In this document: one piece after another, positions 18,211-26,369 of the stretch
How the letters are laid out: each line of letters starts with the position of its first letter
How positions within the stretch are numbered: position 1 is the stretch's first letter
DNA from: CAXXOK01 sp963678055
Lineage (GTDB): Bacteria; Bacillota; Clostridia; Christensenellales; Aristaeellaceae
Length of the DNA: 64,000 bases
Direction of reading: 5' to 3'
NCBI GenBank assembly: GCA_963678055.1
Contig: OY782679.1
Coordinates: forward strand, 124,001 to 188,000
Program-made: the position numbers and the translations under genes
Notes under the pieces: model-generated
The model's database searches: none
Told to the model about the DNA's origin: nothing
The model's input: only the letters and a program-made list of their open reading frames with translations

Positions 18211-18239
18211 AGTGTAGCATACTACTATATTAGCGTCAA
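18211..18239 (-). promoter_or_regulatory. Sigma-70 promoter of the TRAP-uxuAB operon
   Basis: On the minus strand: TTGACG (18234-18239), 17-base spacer, TACACT (18211-18216). It lies about 70 bases before the binding-protein ATG, with three operator-like sites just upstream of the -35. Confidence 0.8.
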
Positions 18240-18264
18240 TCCTATTTGTAAAATTTTTTTGCAT

Positions 18265-18362
18265 TTGTATACAAGTTTTTATGCCTTTTTCTGTCCGCAA
18301 CCCGCACCATACCAAGTTGTATACTAGTACCCCTTACGTTGAAGCCCGCTAGTTGTATACGA
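18265..18362. promoter_or_regulatory. Three TTGTATAC operator-like sites
   Basis: TTGTATACAA (18265-18274, a perfect palindrome), TTGTATACTA (18317-18326) and TTGTATACGA (18353-18362) lie upstream of the TRAP-uxuAB promoter, with 52 and 36 bases between starts. The pattern resembles sites of GntR regulators of the FadR subgroup (GT-N-AC core), a group that includes hexuronate regulators. No GntR gene is in the window, so the regulator would be encoded elsewhere. Confidence 0.6.
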
Positions 18363-18446
18363 TCTTAGCAGGCAGCAAAACCGGCGCGTTACATCCCGCA
18401 AAAGCCGACACGCAAATCCGCCCGTCTTCCATGCAAGTGCCGCCGC

Positions 18447-18475
18447 TTGAAATCAGGCTCCGGTTGTGCCACAAT
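18447..18475 (+). promoter_or_regulatory. Possible promoter of the YcxB-like gene
   Basis: TTGAAA (18447-18452), 17-base spacer, CACAAT (18470-18475), 39 bases before the ATG at 18515. The -10 is weak. Confidence 0.35.
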
Positions 18476-18514
18476 AAGCCCGGTATCCACCTCAAACAGA
18501 CCGGAGGCGCTGTT

Positions 18515-19048
18515 ATGAGCACAGACCAGGCCATCACCATCCCCGTCACGCTGGACAAACGCACATTCCGGCGCTTTGCTACCTTTGATACCTTCCGGCG
18601 GCAACGGCGCTGGCGGCTGCCGTTTGCGTTCTTTTTCATCCTTGCCGCGTTTTCCGTGTTTTTATATCTGCAAACAGACAAACCCCAGGCTGCACTGATT
18701 GCCACAGTGCTGTTGAGCATAGGGGTACTGCTGCCGCTGGTATATGTCATCACCTTTTATATGAACCTGCGCACCAGCACCGAATCGCACCGCCTGCCCC
18801 GCCTGGTGTACACGCTGACCTTGTCCGGCGAGGATGTATCCATCCTCTCCCATACCCAAAGCGGACAAACGCTGACCCTGCACTGGAACCAGCTGTTTGC
18901 GGCCTACCGCGTACGCGGTGCCATTTACCTGTATGTGCTGCCCACACGCGCCTTTCTGCTGCCCGATGGCCAGGCGGATGTTTCCGCTGATGCGCTGTGG
19001 GACTATATGCAAACGCGTCTGCAGGACAAGTGCCGCAGCTTCTGCTAA
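18515..19048 (+). CDS. YcxB-like membrane protein
   Basis: A 177-residue protein with two adjacent membrane helices (about residues 35-52 and 58-78: FAFFFILAAFSVFLYL and ALIATVLLSIGVLLPLVYVI) and a cytoplasmic C-terminal half of beta strands (LYVLPTRAFLLPDG) typical of the YcxB-like domain. The ATG at 18515 is preceded by GGAGGCG; upstream in-frame codons lack a ribosome site. Function of the family is not known. It is transcribed away from the TRAP operon and ends at a bidirectional terminator. Confidence 0.75.
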   Translation: MSTDQAITIPVTLDKRTFRRFATFDTFRRQRRWRLPFAFFFILAAFSVFLYLQTDKPQAALIATVLLSIGVLLPLVYVITFYMNLRTSTESHRLPRLVYTLTLSGEDVSILSHTQSGQTLTLHWNQLFAAYRVRGAIYLYVLPTRAFLLPDGQADVSADALWDYMQTRLQDKCRSFC

Positions 19049-19068
19049 GCGCTCAACCACAAATAAAG

Positions 19069-19093
19069 AACGCCGCGCAATGCGCGGCGTTTT
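19069..19093. terminator. Bidirectional terminator
   Basis: A perfect 10 bp stem (AACGCCGCGC and complement) with an AAT loop and T4 on the plus strand, between the convergent YcxB-like and acetyltransferase genes. Confidence 0.9.
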
Positions 19094-19110
19094 CTATATC
19101 TTAGGTTTCA

Positions 19111-19632
19111 TTATACCGTGGCGTAGTCCTCCAGCGCGATCCAATACCGCTGCACAATGTGGTCGTCCTCCTGTACCTCGTTTTCCAGCACACCACCGCA
19201 CGCCTGAATCGTGCGGGCGGACGCGGTATTGTTCTTGTCGCAGGTGACCAGCACGCGGGTCAGCCCCAGCTGCCAGGCAAGGGGCAGCGCAGCGTTCAGC
19301 ATCGCCTTGGCATGACCTTGCCTGCGTGCCGATGGCCGCACCCCATAGCCGATATGACCACTCACCCTGCGCAGATGATCGTTCAGCCGGTGCCGCAGGT
19401 TGAGCGCGCCGAGGATTGTTCCATCATCGGCAACCCAAACATAGGTATGATCGGGTACAAAGGTCCCCACGGCCTGCGTTTGCCGATAGACATTGTCGGC
19501 CAGCCACTGCTTGTAACTGCGTCCCAGCAGGCGCGCGGTATAGGGGACTATCGCCTCGTTCTCCGCTTCCCATTCCCGTACAAACGCCAGGTACGCGTCC
19601 TGCATATCCTGCGTTGGCAGTATTAATTTCAT
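19111..19632 (-). CDS. GNAT-family N-acetyltransferase, copy 2 of a tandem pair
   Basis: A 173-residue GNAT protein. The acetyl-CoA loop is GYGVRPSARRQGHAKAML, and LVTCDKNNTASARTIQACGG is the motif that follows in this GNAT subgroup. The ATG at 19632 has GGGAGGG upstream. It is clearly paralogous to the next gene upstream: both start MKL-x-x-PT, share ARLLGRSY-x-QWL and end in VQRYWI-x-L. The substrate is unknown. A hairpin separates the two copies. Confidence 0.85.
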   Translation of the reverse strand: MKLILPTQDMQDAYLAFVREWEAENEAIVPYTARLLGRSYKQWLADNVYRQTQAVGTFVPDHTYVWVADDGTILGALNLRHRLNDHLRRVSGHIGYGVRPSARRQGHAKAMLNAALPLAWQLGLTRVLVTCDKNNTASARTIQACGGVLENEVQEDDHIVQRYWIALEDYATV

Positions 19633-19659
19633 CCAATCCCTCCCGCCGCTTAGGTAAAC

Positions 19660-19698
19660 GGCAGGCATCCGGCCGGGTGTTGCCCGCGCATGCCTGCC
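19660..19698 (-). promoter_or_regulatory. Intercistronic hairpin between the acetyltransferase copies
   Basis: GGCAGGCAT (19660-19668) pairs with ATGCCTGCC (19690-19698), with an inner CCGGG/CCCGC pairing. No T-run follows, so it is more likely an mRNA processing or stability element than a terminator. Confidence 0.5.
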
Positions 19699-19730
19699 TG
19701 TTGTATCCGTATTGTGCTCGGTCTATCGCG

Positions 19731-20234
19731 CTACAGCGTAATCCAGTAGCGTTGTACCGTCCGCCCGTGGTATTCAATCTCGCTCTCCAGCACGCCACCG
19801 GCATGGACAATGGACAGCGCCGCGGCAACATTGACCTTGTCGCAGGTGATCAGCACGCGATCCAGCCCCAGCTTTCTGGCTTTGGGCAGTATGGCGGCCA
19901 TCATGGCCTTGGCGTGTCCGAAGCGGCGAAATGAGGGCCGCACCCCGTAACCGATGTGCCCGCCGACACGGCTGAGCCGCTCGTCCAGCACCGGCCGTAG
20001 GTTGATCGCGCCGATCATAGTGCCGTTGGAATCCATCCAGAAATAGGTGTGCGACGGCACCGATCCTTCCGGCGCGCTGGTCTCGCGTTTTTTGACATCC
20101 TCCAGCCACTGCTCGTAGCTGCGTCCCAGCAGCCGCGCCGCATGCGGCCGAATCTTTTCCTTATGATCCGCCCATTCCCGCGCAAAATCCAGATATGCGC
20201 TTTGCATGGCGAGCGTCGGTTTTTCAAGTTTCAT
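19731..20234 (-). CDS. GNAT-family N-acetyltransferase, copy 1 of a tandem pair
   Basis: A 167-residue GNAT protein with acetyl-CoA loop GYGVRPSFRRFGHAKAMM and LITCDKVNVAAALSI. It shares more than half of its residues by eye with the downstream copy, so the pair arose by tandem duplication. An AGGAATAAGC-type site precedes the ATG. It follows the unknown 170-residue protein in the same direction after 43 bases. Substrate unknown. Confidence 0.85.
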   Translation of the reverse strand: MKLEKPTLAMQSAYLDFAREWADHKEKIRPHAARLLGRSYEQWLEDVKKRETSAPEGSVPSHTYFWMDSNGTMIGAINLRPVLDERLSRVGGHIGYGVRPSFRRFGHAKAMMAAILPKARKLGLDRVLITCDKVNVAAALSIVHAGGVLESEIEYHGRTVQRYWITL

Positions 20235-20277
20235 GCTTATTCCTCCCCGGCTATTGGGTGATACCGCTTCCGGCCGT

Positions 20278-20790
20278 TTACAGCGGTTTGGCCTTGGACT
20301 TCATTTCGTTTAGCGCTTGCTCCATCTCCGCCAGGCGTTTGCTGGCATCACGGAAGCAATCATCGGGCACATTGCAGTGCAGGTAGGTTTCTTCCAGCTC
20401 CTGTGTCAGCGCCAGCAAGCGCCGGTTGATTTCGAGAAACGCCGTAAAATGCCCGCTTTGCATGGCATTTTGGAAGGTTTTCAGGTCCATTTCAATAAAC
20501 TCGGCAATCGCATCGGCATTGGGAAACACCCCTGCGCTCATTGGGTAGGGCCTGATGCGCTGGAGATAATACTCGTTCTTGGCGTTGAGGTTGTACACAT
20601 AGTACAGCTCATGTTCGCCAACGGAGAACCGTACATAGTTAATCAAACCGTGTATCTGCGTAACCGCCGCGCCCATTTGCCTAAGCTGCATGTTGATATG
20701 GTCCTGCTGCGCCGACGCATAACTCATTTGATGGTTTTGGTTGTTCAAGCTGTGTCTGTCTGCCACCGTTGTCGCCTCCCAGTCTGTCAT
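20278..20790 (-). CDS. Protein of unknown function, coiled-coil C-terminus
   Basis: A 170-residue soluble protein that I do not recognise. The N-terminus is Gln/Asn-rich (HSLNNQNHQMSYASAQQ), the middle has a beta-like segment (VRFSVGEHELYYVYNLNAKN) and the last 50 residues are amphipathic helix rich in Leu, Glu and Lys. Its ATG directly abuts the stop of the ArsB/NhaD-type transporter upstream, so it is translated from the same mRNA and may serve that transporter. The start overlaps no other gene and the frame is well supported by length and codon use. Confidence 0.65.
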   Translation of the reverse strand: MTDWEATTVADRHSLNNQNHQMSYASAQQDHINMQLRQMGAAVTQIHGLINYVRFSVGEHELYYVYNLNAKNEYYLQRIRPYPMSAGVFPNADAIAEFIEMDLKTFQNAMQSGHFTAFLEINRRLLALTQELEETYLHCNVPDDCFRDASKRLAEMEQALNEMKSKAKPL

Positions 20791-22059
20791 TTATAAATAA
20801 AACAGTATTAAATACACCATAGACAGGGCAATGGACAGCATCATCATCGGAAAGCCGACCTTCATATAGCTTTTAAAGGTCAGGTTCACGCCCTGTTTGC
20901 CCGCAAGCCCTGCGACGACCACGTTGGCCGATGCGCCGATCAGCGTTCCGTTACCGCCCAGGCACGCCCCCAGCGATACCGCCCACCACAGCGGCCCGAT
21001 ATCCACGCCCTGTGCGCCCATGCCAATAATGAGGGGAATCAGCGTTGCCACAAACGGGATGTTGTCCAGGAACGACGATACGATCGCCGAAAACCAGATC
21101 AGCAGTATGCCGGCCAGGAGCAGGTTATCGGCCACCATGCCGGTAATCACCATCGCCAGCGATTCAATCAGCCCGACCTCTTCCAGCGCGCCAACCAGCA
21201 TAAACAGCCCTGCAAAGAAGAAGATGGTCGGCCATTCAATGGACAAAAGCGCATCCTCGATGTCCCCGCCGCTGAGCAACAGCAGCAGTACCGCACCGGT
21301 CATGGCGATCATCCCGTTGTCCAGGTTGATCGCATCGTGGAAGATGAAGCCCAGCATGGTCAGCAGCAGCACGATGCCGCACTTGATCAGCAATGCCGTG
21401 TTTTTAATGCACACGCTTTCATCCAGCTCAAACACCTTTTGCTTTTCCTCGGGGCTCAGGCGCAGTTGTTTGCGGTACATCAGCCAGAGCACGAAAAAGG
21501 TGACGATGAACACGACAATGATAATGGGCCCCAGATTAACAACGAAATCCATAAACGACAAGCCCGCACGGCTGCCGATCATAATATTGGGTGGGTCACC
21601 GACGATGGTCGCCGTGCCGCCGATGTTGGACGCCAGAATTTCCGGAATCAAAAACGGAATCGGGTCGATTTTCAGTTTCTTGGTAATCACGAAGGTCATC
21701 GGTACGATGAGCAGTACCGTGGTTACGTTATCCAGCAGGGCCGAAACCACGGCTGTGACCACACACAAGAACAGAATAATTCGCCAGGGGTCACCCTTGG
21801 CTTTCTTGGCCGCGATAATCGCCAGATATTCAAATACGCCGGTTTTTTTGACGATGCTGACGATGATCATCATCCCCATCAGTACGCCCAATGTATTGAA
21901 GTCAATATACTTCAGCGCTTCGGATGTGGTCAGCACCCGGAGAATCAGCAGCGCAGCGACGCCTGCCATGGCCGCAACCGTGCGGTGCAGCTTCTCCGTG
22001 ATAATCAGTGCCAGGGTGATGACGAAAACAACAATTGCAAATATAGATGCTAGCGACAT
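20791..22059 (-). CDS. ArsB/NhaD-family ion transporter, copy 2
   Basis: A 422-residue integral membrane protein of the ion transporter superfamily that includes ArsB and NhaD. Family landmarks are SALLDNVTTVLLIVPMTF, ASNIGGTATIVGDPPNIMIG and SLGACLGGNGTLIGASANV, near the two re-entrant halves. About 11-12 helices. It likely moves Na+/H+ or an anion, but family members vary (Na+/H+ exchange, arsenite, dicarboxylates). It is highly similar along its whole length to the next gene upstream. It has its own promoter at 22109-22138. Confidence 0.88.
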   Translation of the reverse strand: MSLASIFAIVVFVITLALIITEKLHRTVAAMAGVAALLILRVLTTSEALKYIDFNTLGVLMGMMIIVSIVKKTGVFEYLAIIAAKKAKGDPWRIILFLCVVTAVVSALLDNVTTVLLIVPMTFVITKKLKIDPIPFLIPEILASNIGGTATIVGDPPNIMIGSRAGLSFMDFVVNLGPIIIVVFIVTFFVLWLMYRKQLRLSPEEKQKVFELDESVCIKNTALLIKCGIVLLLTMLGFIFHDAINLDNGMIAMTGAVLLLLLSGGDIEDALLSIEWPTIFFFAGLFMLVGALEEVGLIESLAMVITGMVADNLLLAGILLIWFSAIVSSFLDNIPFVATLIPLIIGMGAQGVDIGPLWWAVSLGACLGGNGTLIGASANVVVAGLAGKQGVNLTFKSYMKVGFPMMMLSIALSMVYLILFYL

Positions 22060-22108
22060 AGGATGCTCCTGTCCGTTGGGTCGTAAAGGCTTTTTTGTAA
22101 CGTGCTAC

Positions 22109-22138
22109 AGTATACGCCTGCCCCTTTGCGGCCGTCAA
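22109..22138 (-). promoter_or_regulatory. Promoter of ArsB/NhaD copy 2
   Basis: On the minus strand TTGACG (22133-22138), 18-base spacer, TATACT (22109-22114). It resembles the promoter of copy 1, with the same TTTGACG and GCGTATACTG blocks. Confidence 0.65.
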
Positions 22139-22257
22139 ACGAATTGCCCCCCTGCGCCAAAACTTATGCGTTTTGCCGACTTAAACCCGTTTCTTTTGGT
22201 CACTTTTGAAACATTTGCGGTCTGCGCCGCCCCAACTCCTCTCTGCCGTAGTTTTTC

Positions 22258-23526
22258 TTATAGGTAGAAAAGCACCAGATATATTGTTGATAACACAATC
22301 GATAAAATCATCAGCGGGAAGCCGATTTTCAGATAACTGCGGAAGGTAATCTTCACGCCATGCTTACCCGCAAGCCCCGCCACCACCACATTGGCCGATG
22401 CGCCAATCAGCGTTCCGTTGCCGCCAAGGCACGCCCCCAGCGATACCGCCCACCACAGCGGCCCGATATCGATCCCCTGCGCACCCAGCCCCGCAATCAG
22501 GGGAATCAAGGTGGCTACAAAGGGGATGTTGTCCAAAAATGCGGAGATCAGCGCGGAGAACCAAATCAGCAGAATGCCTGCCAGCAAGAGGTTGTTTTCC
22601 ACCAGGCCGGTCACCAGACCCGCCAGTGCACTGATGAGTCCCGTTTCCTCCAGCGCACCAACCAACATGAACAGCCCCGTAAAAAAGAAGATGGTCGGCC
22701 ATTCGATGGACAGCAGCGCCTGTTCGATGTTGGCCCGGCTGATAATCACCAGCAGCACCGCGCCGGTCATGGCAATCATGCCGTTTTCAAACTGTATGGT
22801 ATCGTGCAGCACAAAGCCTGCCACAATCAGCAGCAATACAGCCCCGCACTTGTATAATAGTCCCTTGTCCTTAATACAGCCGGTTTCGTCCATCTCCAGC
22901 ACTTTGGCACGTTCCTCTTTGCTGGCCTTAAGTTGCTTTCGAAACAGCAGCCACAGCACAAAGAACACCGCTACGAATATCACAACGATAATCGGGCCGA
23001 GGTTTAGGATGAAATCGGAAAACGACAGGCCCGCGCGGCTGCCGATCATAATATTGGGCGGATCACCGATCAGGGTCGCGGTGCCGCCGATGTTGGACGC
23101 GAGGATTTCCGGTATTAAGAACGGCATCGGGTTCACGCCAAGTTTTTTGGTGATGACAAAGGTCATCGGGACAATGAGCAATACCGTGGTCACGTTATCC
23201 AAAATGGCGGAAATGACCGCCGTGACCACGCATAAAAATACAATAATGCGCCACGGATCGCCCTTGGCCTTTTTAGCTGCTACGATAGCCAGATACTCAA
23301 ACACGCCTGTGTTTTTAACGATGCTGACGACAATCATCATGCCCATGAGCACGCCCAAGGTGTTGAAGTCCACATGGGACAAGGCCTGCGAAGGGGTAAG
23401 AACGCGCAAAAGCAATAAGACTGCCACGCCCGCCATCGCCGCCAGGGTACGGTGCAGCGTTTCAGAAATGATCAGCCCCAGGGTAATCACAAAGATGCCA
23501 AGTGCAAAAATCGTCGATATAGACAT
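22258..23526 (-). CDS. ArsB/NhaD-family ion transporter, copy 1
   Basis: A 422-residue transporter, the same length as copy 2 and alike throughout (for example SAILDNVTTVLLIVPMTF, ASNIGGTATLIGDPPNIMIG, SLGACLGGNGTLIGASANV). The ATG at 23526 is used because it matches the start of copy 2 (MS-x-x-SIFA or MSISTIFA) and has GGAG upstream; the frame is open further but with no homology. The duplication includes the promoter. Function as for copy 2; differences in the loops between helices might change specificity. Confidence 0.88.
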   Translation of the reverse strand: MSISTIFALGIFVITLGLIISETLHRTLAAMAGVAVLLLLRVLTPSQALSHVDFNTLGVLMGMMIVVSIVKNTGVFEYLAIVAAKKAKGDPWRIIVFLCVVTAVISAILDNVTTVLLIVPMTFVITKKLGVNPMPFLIPEILASNIGGTATLIGDPPNIMIGSRAGLSFSDFILNLGPIIVVIFVAVFFVLWLLFRKQLKASKEERAKVLEMDETGCIKDKGLLYKCGAVLLLIVAGFVLHDTIQFENGMIAMTGAVLLVIISRANIEQALLSIEWPTIFFFTGLFMLVGALEETGLISALAGLVTGLVENNLLLAGILLIWFSALISAFLDNIPFVATLIPLIAGLGAQGIDIGPLWWAVSLGACLGGNGTLIGASANVVVAGLAGKHGVKITFRSYLKIGFPLMILSIVLSTIYLVLFYL

Positions 23527-23569
23527 GGTCGGCTCTCCGGTTCTTTGATACTTAATAATTCGTGCCACC

Positions 23570-23598
23570 AGTATACGCCGCACAGGCCGCTCCGTCAA
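23570..23598 (-). promoter_or_regulatory. Promoter of ArsB/NhaD copy 1
   Basis: On the minus strand TTGACG (23593-23598), 17-base spacer, TATACT (23570-23575), 44 bases before the ATG. Confidence 0.7.
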
Positions 23599-23636
23599 AC
23601 CTGAAATTGCCAGTGAATGAATATTCGTAGAATGAT

Positions 23637-23665
23637 TTGAAATCATTGTATCCAAGTGCTATAAT
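23637..23665 (+). promoter_or_regulatory. Sigma-70 promoter of the CPA2 antiporter
   Basis: TTGAAA (23637-23642), 17-base spacer, TATAAT (23660-23665). The start codon is about 157 bases downstream. Confidence 0.75.
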
Positions 23666-23822
23666 GCTTTGGGCACTGTCTTTGGATACGGTTCGGGCAT
23701 CTAGCGTCTGTAACCTCCGCCATCAAACAGGCTGACTTCGCATATAAGAGTAGATTGCCCCTGAGGCCACCAAGCGTTTTGGCCGCATTTCGCCTGCCGT
23801 ATTGAGGAAAGGACACTATTTC
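23666..23822 (+). promoter_or_regulatory. Long untranslated leader before the antiporter gene
   Basis: About 150 transcribed bases precede the ATG. A GGCCA/TGGCC stem (23765-23769 with 23780-23784) lies near the ribosome site, and GGTT/AACC may pair further up (about 23690-23715). I do not recognise a known riboswitch class; the ydaO (c-di-AMP) and yybP landmarks are not evident. Confidence 0.35.
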
Positions 23823-25100
23823 ATGCTATCCTACGAGTTTCTACTGGATCTGGCGCTCATCCTTCTGTTCACCAAGATACTGGGGATGTTCACCCGCAAG
23901 CTGCACATGCCACAGGTGGTCGGTGCGCTGATTGCGGGTTTTGTTCTGGGCCCCACGGTTTTCAACCTGCTGCATGATGTAAGTTTCCTGAAAAAAACGG
24001 CCGAGCTTGGCGTTGTGGTGCTGATGTTCAACGCCGGACTGAACACCGACATGGACGAGATGAAGCACGCGGGGAAAGCGTCGTTCATCGTAGCAATGGT
24101 CGGCGTGCTGGTTCCGCTGGCCGGCGGCTTTGGCATCGCCTGCCTGTTTAACAAAGGCGAATTTTTAGACGTAAGCACCACTTTGTTCATGCAAAACATG
24201 TTTATCGGCGTTATTTTAACAGCGACCAGCGTGAGCATCACCGTAGAAACCCTGCGCGAGCTTGGTAAGCTCTCCAGCCCCGTGGGCAGCGCGATTTTAG
24301 GCGCAGCGCTGATCGATGACATTGTCGGCATTATCGCACTGACCGTAATCGCCTCCACCGCCGACGCTTCCGTCAGCATTGGCATTACGCTGCTGAAAGT
24401 GCTGCTGTTCTTCGTGTTTGTGGCGATCATCGGCTTCCTGTTTTATAAGCTGTTCATCTACTTCAATAAGCGCAACAACCGCGACCTGCGCCGCTACGTT
24501 ATCCTCAGCTTTGCGTTCTGCCTGCTGATGGCCTTTTCCGCCGAGCGCTTCTTCGGCGTTGCGGATATTACGGGTGCATTCTTCGCCGGGCTAATCGTAA
24601 GCCATACCGAGCGAACCAAATACATGGCCAATCGCTTTTCCACGCTTTCTTACATATTACTTTCACCAATCTTTTTTGCCAGCTTAGGCCTGCACATCGA
24701 CCTGCGCGACGATATCAGCGGCACGATGATGCTGTTTGCCGGATCCCTGCTGCTGGTAGCCATACTGACCAAGGTCGTCGGCTGCGGTCTGGGTGCGCGG
24801 CTAACGGGCTATTCCAACCGGGAATCCATGCAAATCGGCGTGGGCATGATGTCACGCGGCGAAGTTGCGCTGATTATGGCACAGAAAGGCTCGGCCCTGG
24901 GGCTGATGTCGGCGGCATTCTTCGGCCCGATCATCATCATGGTGATTGCGACCTCCATTATTACGCCGATTATGCTTAAGCTTGTATTCTGCGATCCCCC
25001 TCCCGGCAGCAACTGGCTGGTTTGCAAGCTGCGCCGAAAACCCAAGCGCGTGCCTTCCGATGATGACGCGCCCAGCTGCGATATCTCCCCGCAGGGATAG
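23823..25100 (+). CDS. CPA2-family cation:proton antiporter (Kef/NapA-like)
   Basis: A 425-residue membrane protein with about 12 helices. The N-terminal half has LHMPQVVGALIAGFVLGPT and LGVVVLMFNAGLNTDMDEM, and the ion-binding region is seen as LGAALIDDIVGIIALTV with the paired acidic residues (DD) expected in CPA2 exchangers. There is no C-terminal RCK nucleotide-binding domain, so it is shorter than KefB/C and nearer to NapA-type Na+/H+ exchangers. The ATG at 23823 follows GAGGAAAGGA. Long leader suggests post-transcriptional control. Confidence 0.9.
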   Translation: MLSYEFLLDLALILLFTKILGMFTRKLHMPQVVGALIAGFVLGPTVFNLLHDVSFLKKTAELGVVVLMFNAGLNTDMDEMKHAGKASFIVAMVGVLVPLAGGFGIACLFNKGEFLDVSTTLFMQNMFIGVILTATSVSITVETLRELGKLSSPVGSAILGAALIDDIVGIIALTVIASTADASVSIGITLLKVLLFFVFVAIIGFLFYKLFIYFNKRNNRDLRRYVILSFAFCLLMAFSAERFFGVADITGAFFAGLIVSHTERTKYMANRFSTLSYILLSPIFFASLGLHIDLRDDISGTMMLFAGSLLLVAILTKVVGCGLGARLTGYSNRESMQIGVGMMSRGEVALIMAQKGSALGLMSAAFFGPIIIMVIATSIITPIMLKLVFCDPPPGSNWLVCKLRRKPKRVPSDDDAPSCDISPQG

Positions 25101-25285
25101 CTTTATTATCCTTGTTATAAGTTCTTGATCAAGTGTATCTTTTTATTCTTAAAATTCTTAATGGATACATAAAATAGGCTTTATGATAAAAAGCAAGAAA
25201 CCACCGCTCAGATCGAACGATGGTTCCCTCTCCAGCATAAACTGGATTACTCACATATCAATTATACTTAAATGTCAACTCTTTG

Positions 25286-26266
25286 TCAACTATGCTTATA
25301 GTATCTTATATACTTAGGTTGCATTAAAAGCTGTTCGAGATGCTCTAAGTCCCGTATACCAAGTGCTGCCCTTACAAAATCAAAAACAGGCGTTTTCATT
25401 TTCGATTTTAGATCTTCAAGAAGTTTTTTGACTTCGCTATGTAAGTCAATATATTTCCTATGATCTAGGTAATACTTTAGATATACCATTAAATCAATAA
25501 TTCGTTTATCTTGTGAATTTCTCCTATTGTTGTAACTTGGAGACATTAAATCGAAGTATTTGCATTTGACGCGCTCGTTTGAAAGATGAGTATCATAGAT
25601 GCGCTCATTATGAGCACACGAGTTTCTAACCGTTCTAAGCCAATTCAAACTTCCGATTAGTAATTTGTAGTCGTTCCTGCCTGCTTCATCCTTTATCGAA
25701 TAAGTCTCACACAAACTATCCTTTAAAGCTGGCTTGCTGCAATCAATGAAATTTATCAAATTTGAAAAACGAATAACCTTCGTCATAATCCATGTCGGAA
25801 TTACCTTGTGATTAGTTAGATAATTACTCATATATTTCTTTTTACTCTGCGAAACATCGCTATACATTCTCGAAATTACACTAATTACCTTAACTGATTG
25901 TCTTGCATTATATGCATTAACGTTGTACCAAGTCAATGAATTATAACGATTCATGTTGTCAAAGGAATACGCAGCTAGCGCTCGTACTTCTTGCTCAACA
26001 ATAGTAATGTACTTGAATAATATCATACGTAATTCATCATCAAAATGCTTTAACTCAAGCAACTCTTGTATTGTTGTCCCTGGCAAGTATGCATGATTAC
26101 CATTTCCATCTCGTCCAACACAAAAAGGCATTTTATAGCCATTTACAAGATTGAAATACCCTGCTGATACTAGTTGGGACTTATCATTAGTACCACCGCA
26201 TACTATTTTCTTCTTGTCTCTCAAATACTTCATCTGCTGATTGTACGTCAAAAATTCTTTTCCCAT
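25286..26266 (-). CDS. Abi-family (AbiD/AbiF-like, HEPN) abortive infection protein
   Basis: A 326-residue protein of the Abi_2 family. It opens with the family's early Lys/Leu-rich segment (LTYNQQMKYLRDKK) and AGYFNLVNGYK, and carries LRTVRNSCAHNERIY near residue 210-225. R214 to H219 (RNSCAH) forms the R-X4-H motif of HEPN ribonucleases, so it probably cuts RNA during phage infection. It is a single gene with its own promoter, with AGGAG before the ATG. The gene is clearly more AT-rich than its neighbours, a sign of horizontal gain. No separate antitoxin is seen. Confidence 0.85.
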   Translation of the reverse strand: MGKEFLTYNQQMKYLRDKKKIVCGGTNDKSQLVSAGYFNLVNGYKMPFCVGRDGNGNHAYLPGTTIQELLELKHFDDELRMILFKYITIVEQEVRALAAYSFDNMNRYNSLTWYNVNAYNARQSVKVISVISRMYSDVSQSKKKYMSNYLTNHKVIPTWIMTKVIRFSNLINFIDCSKPALKDSLCETYSIKDEAGRNDYKLLIGSLNWLRTVRNSCAHNERIYDTHLSNERVKCKYFDLMSPSYNNRRNSQDKRIIDLMVYLKYYLDHRKYIDLHSEVKKLLEDLKSKMKTPVFDFVRAALGIRDLEHLEQLLMQPKYIRYYKHS

Positions 26267-26296
26267 GTTTTTCTCCTTGACATTCTTGGTAATTTA

Positions 26297-26325
26297 ATTA
26301 TAGCTTATACCGTCACACACGGCAA
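26297..26325 (-). promoter_or_regulatory. Promoter of the Abi gene
   Basis: On the minus strand TTGCCG (26320-26325), 17-base spacer, TATAAT (26297-26302), about 30 bases before the ATG at 26266. Confidence 0.65.
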
Positions 26326-26369
26326 CCATTGGAATTATCAATAGCAAGCCTTTTTAACGCTATTTTTTA

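Noticed and set aside
18353..18514. Upstream extension of the YcxB-like frame
   Set aside because: It runs through an operator-like site and a promoter-like pair and lacks a ribosome site; a GGAGG-led ATG lies at 18515.
23666..23822. Possible T-box or ydaO leader before the antiporter
   Set aside because: No T-box sequence (GGGTGGNACCGCG) or ydaO core is visible; kept only as an unassigned leader.
25120..25285. Possible attachment site: TGTCAACT repeated twice near the 3' end of the Abi gene
   Set aside because: Both copies are on one side of the gene and only 8 bases long; there is no matching copy on the other border and no integrase.
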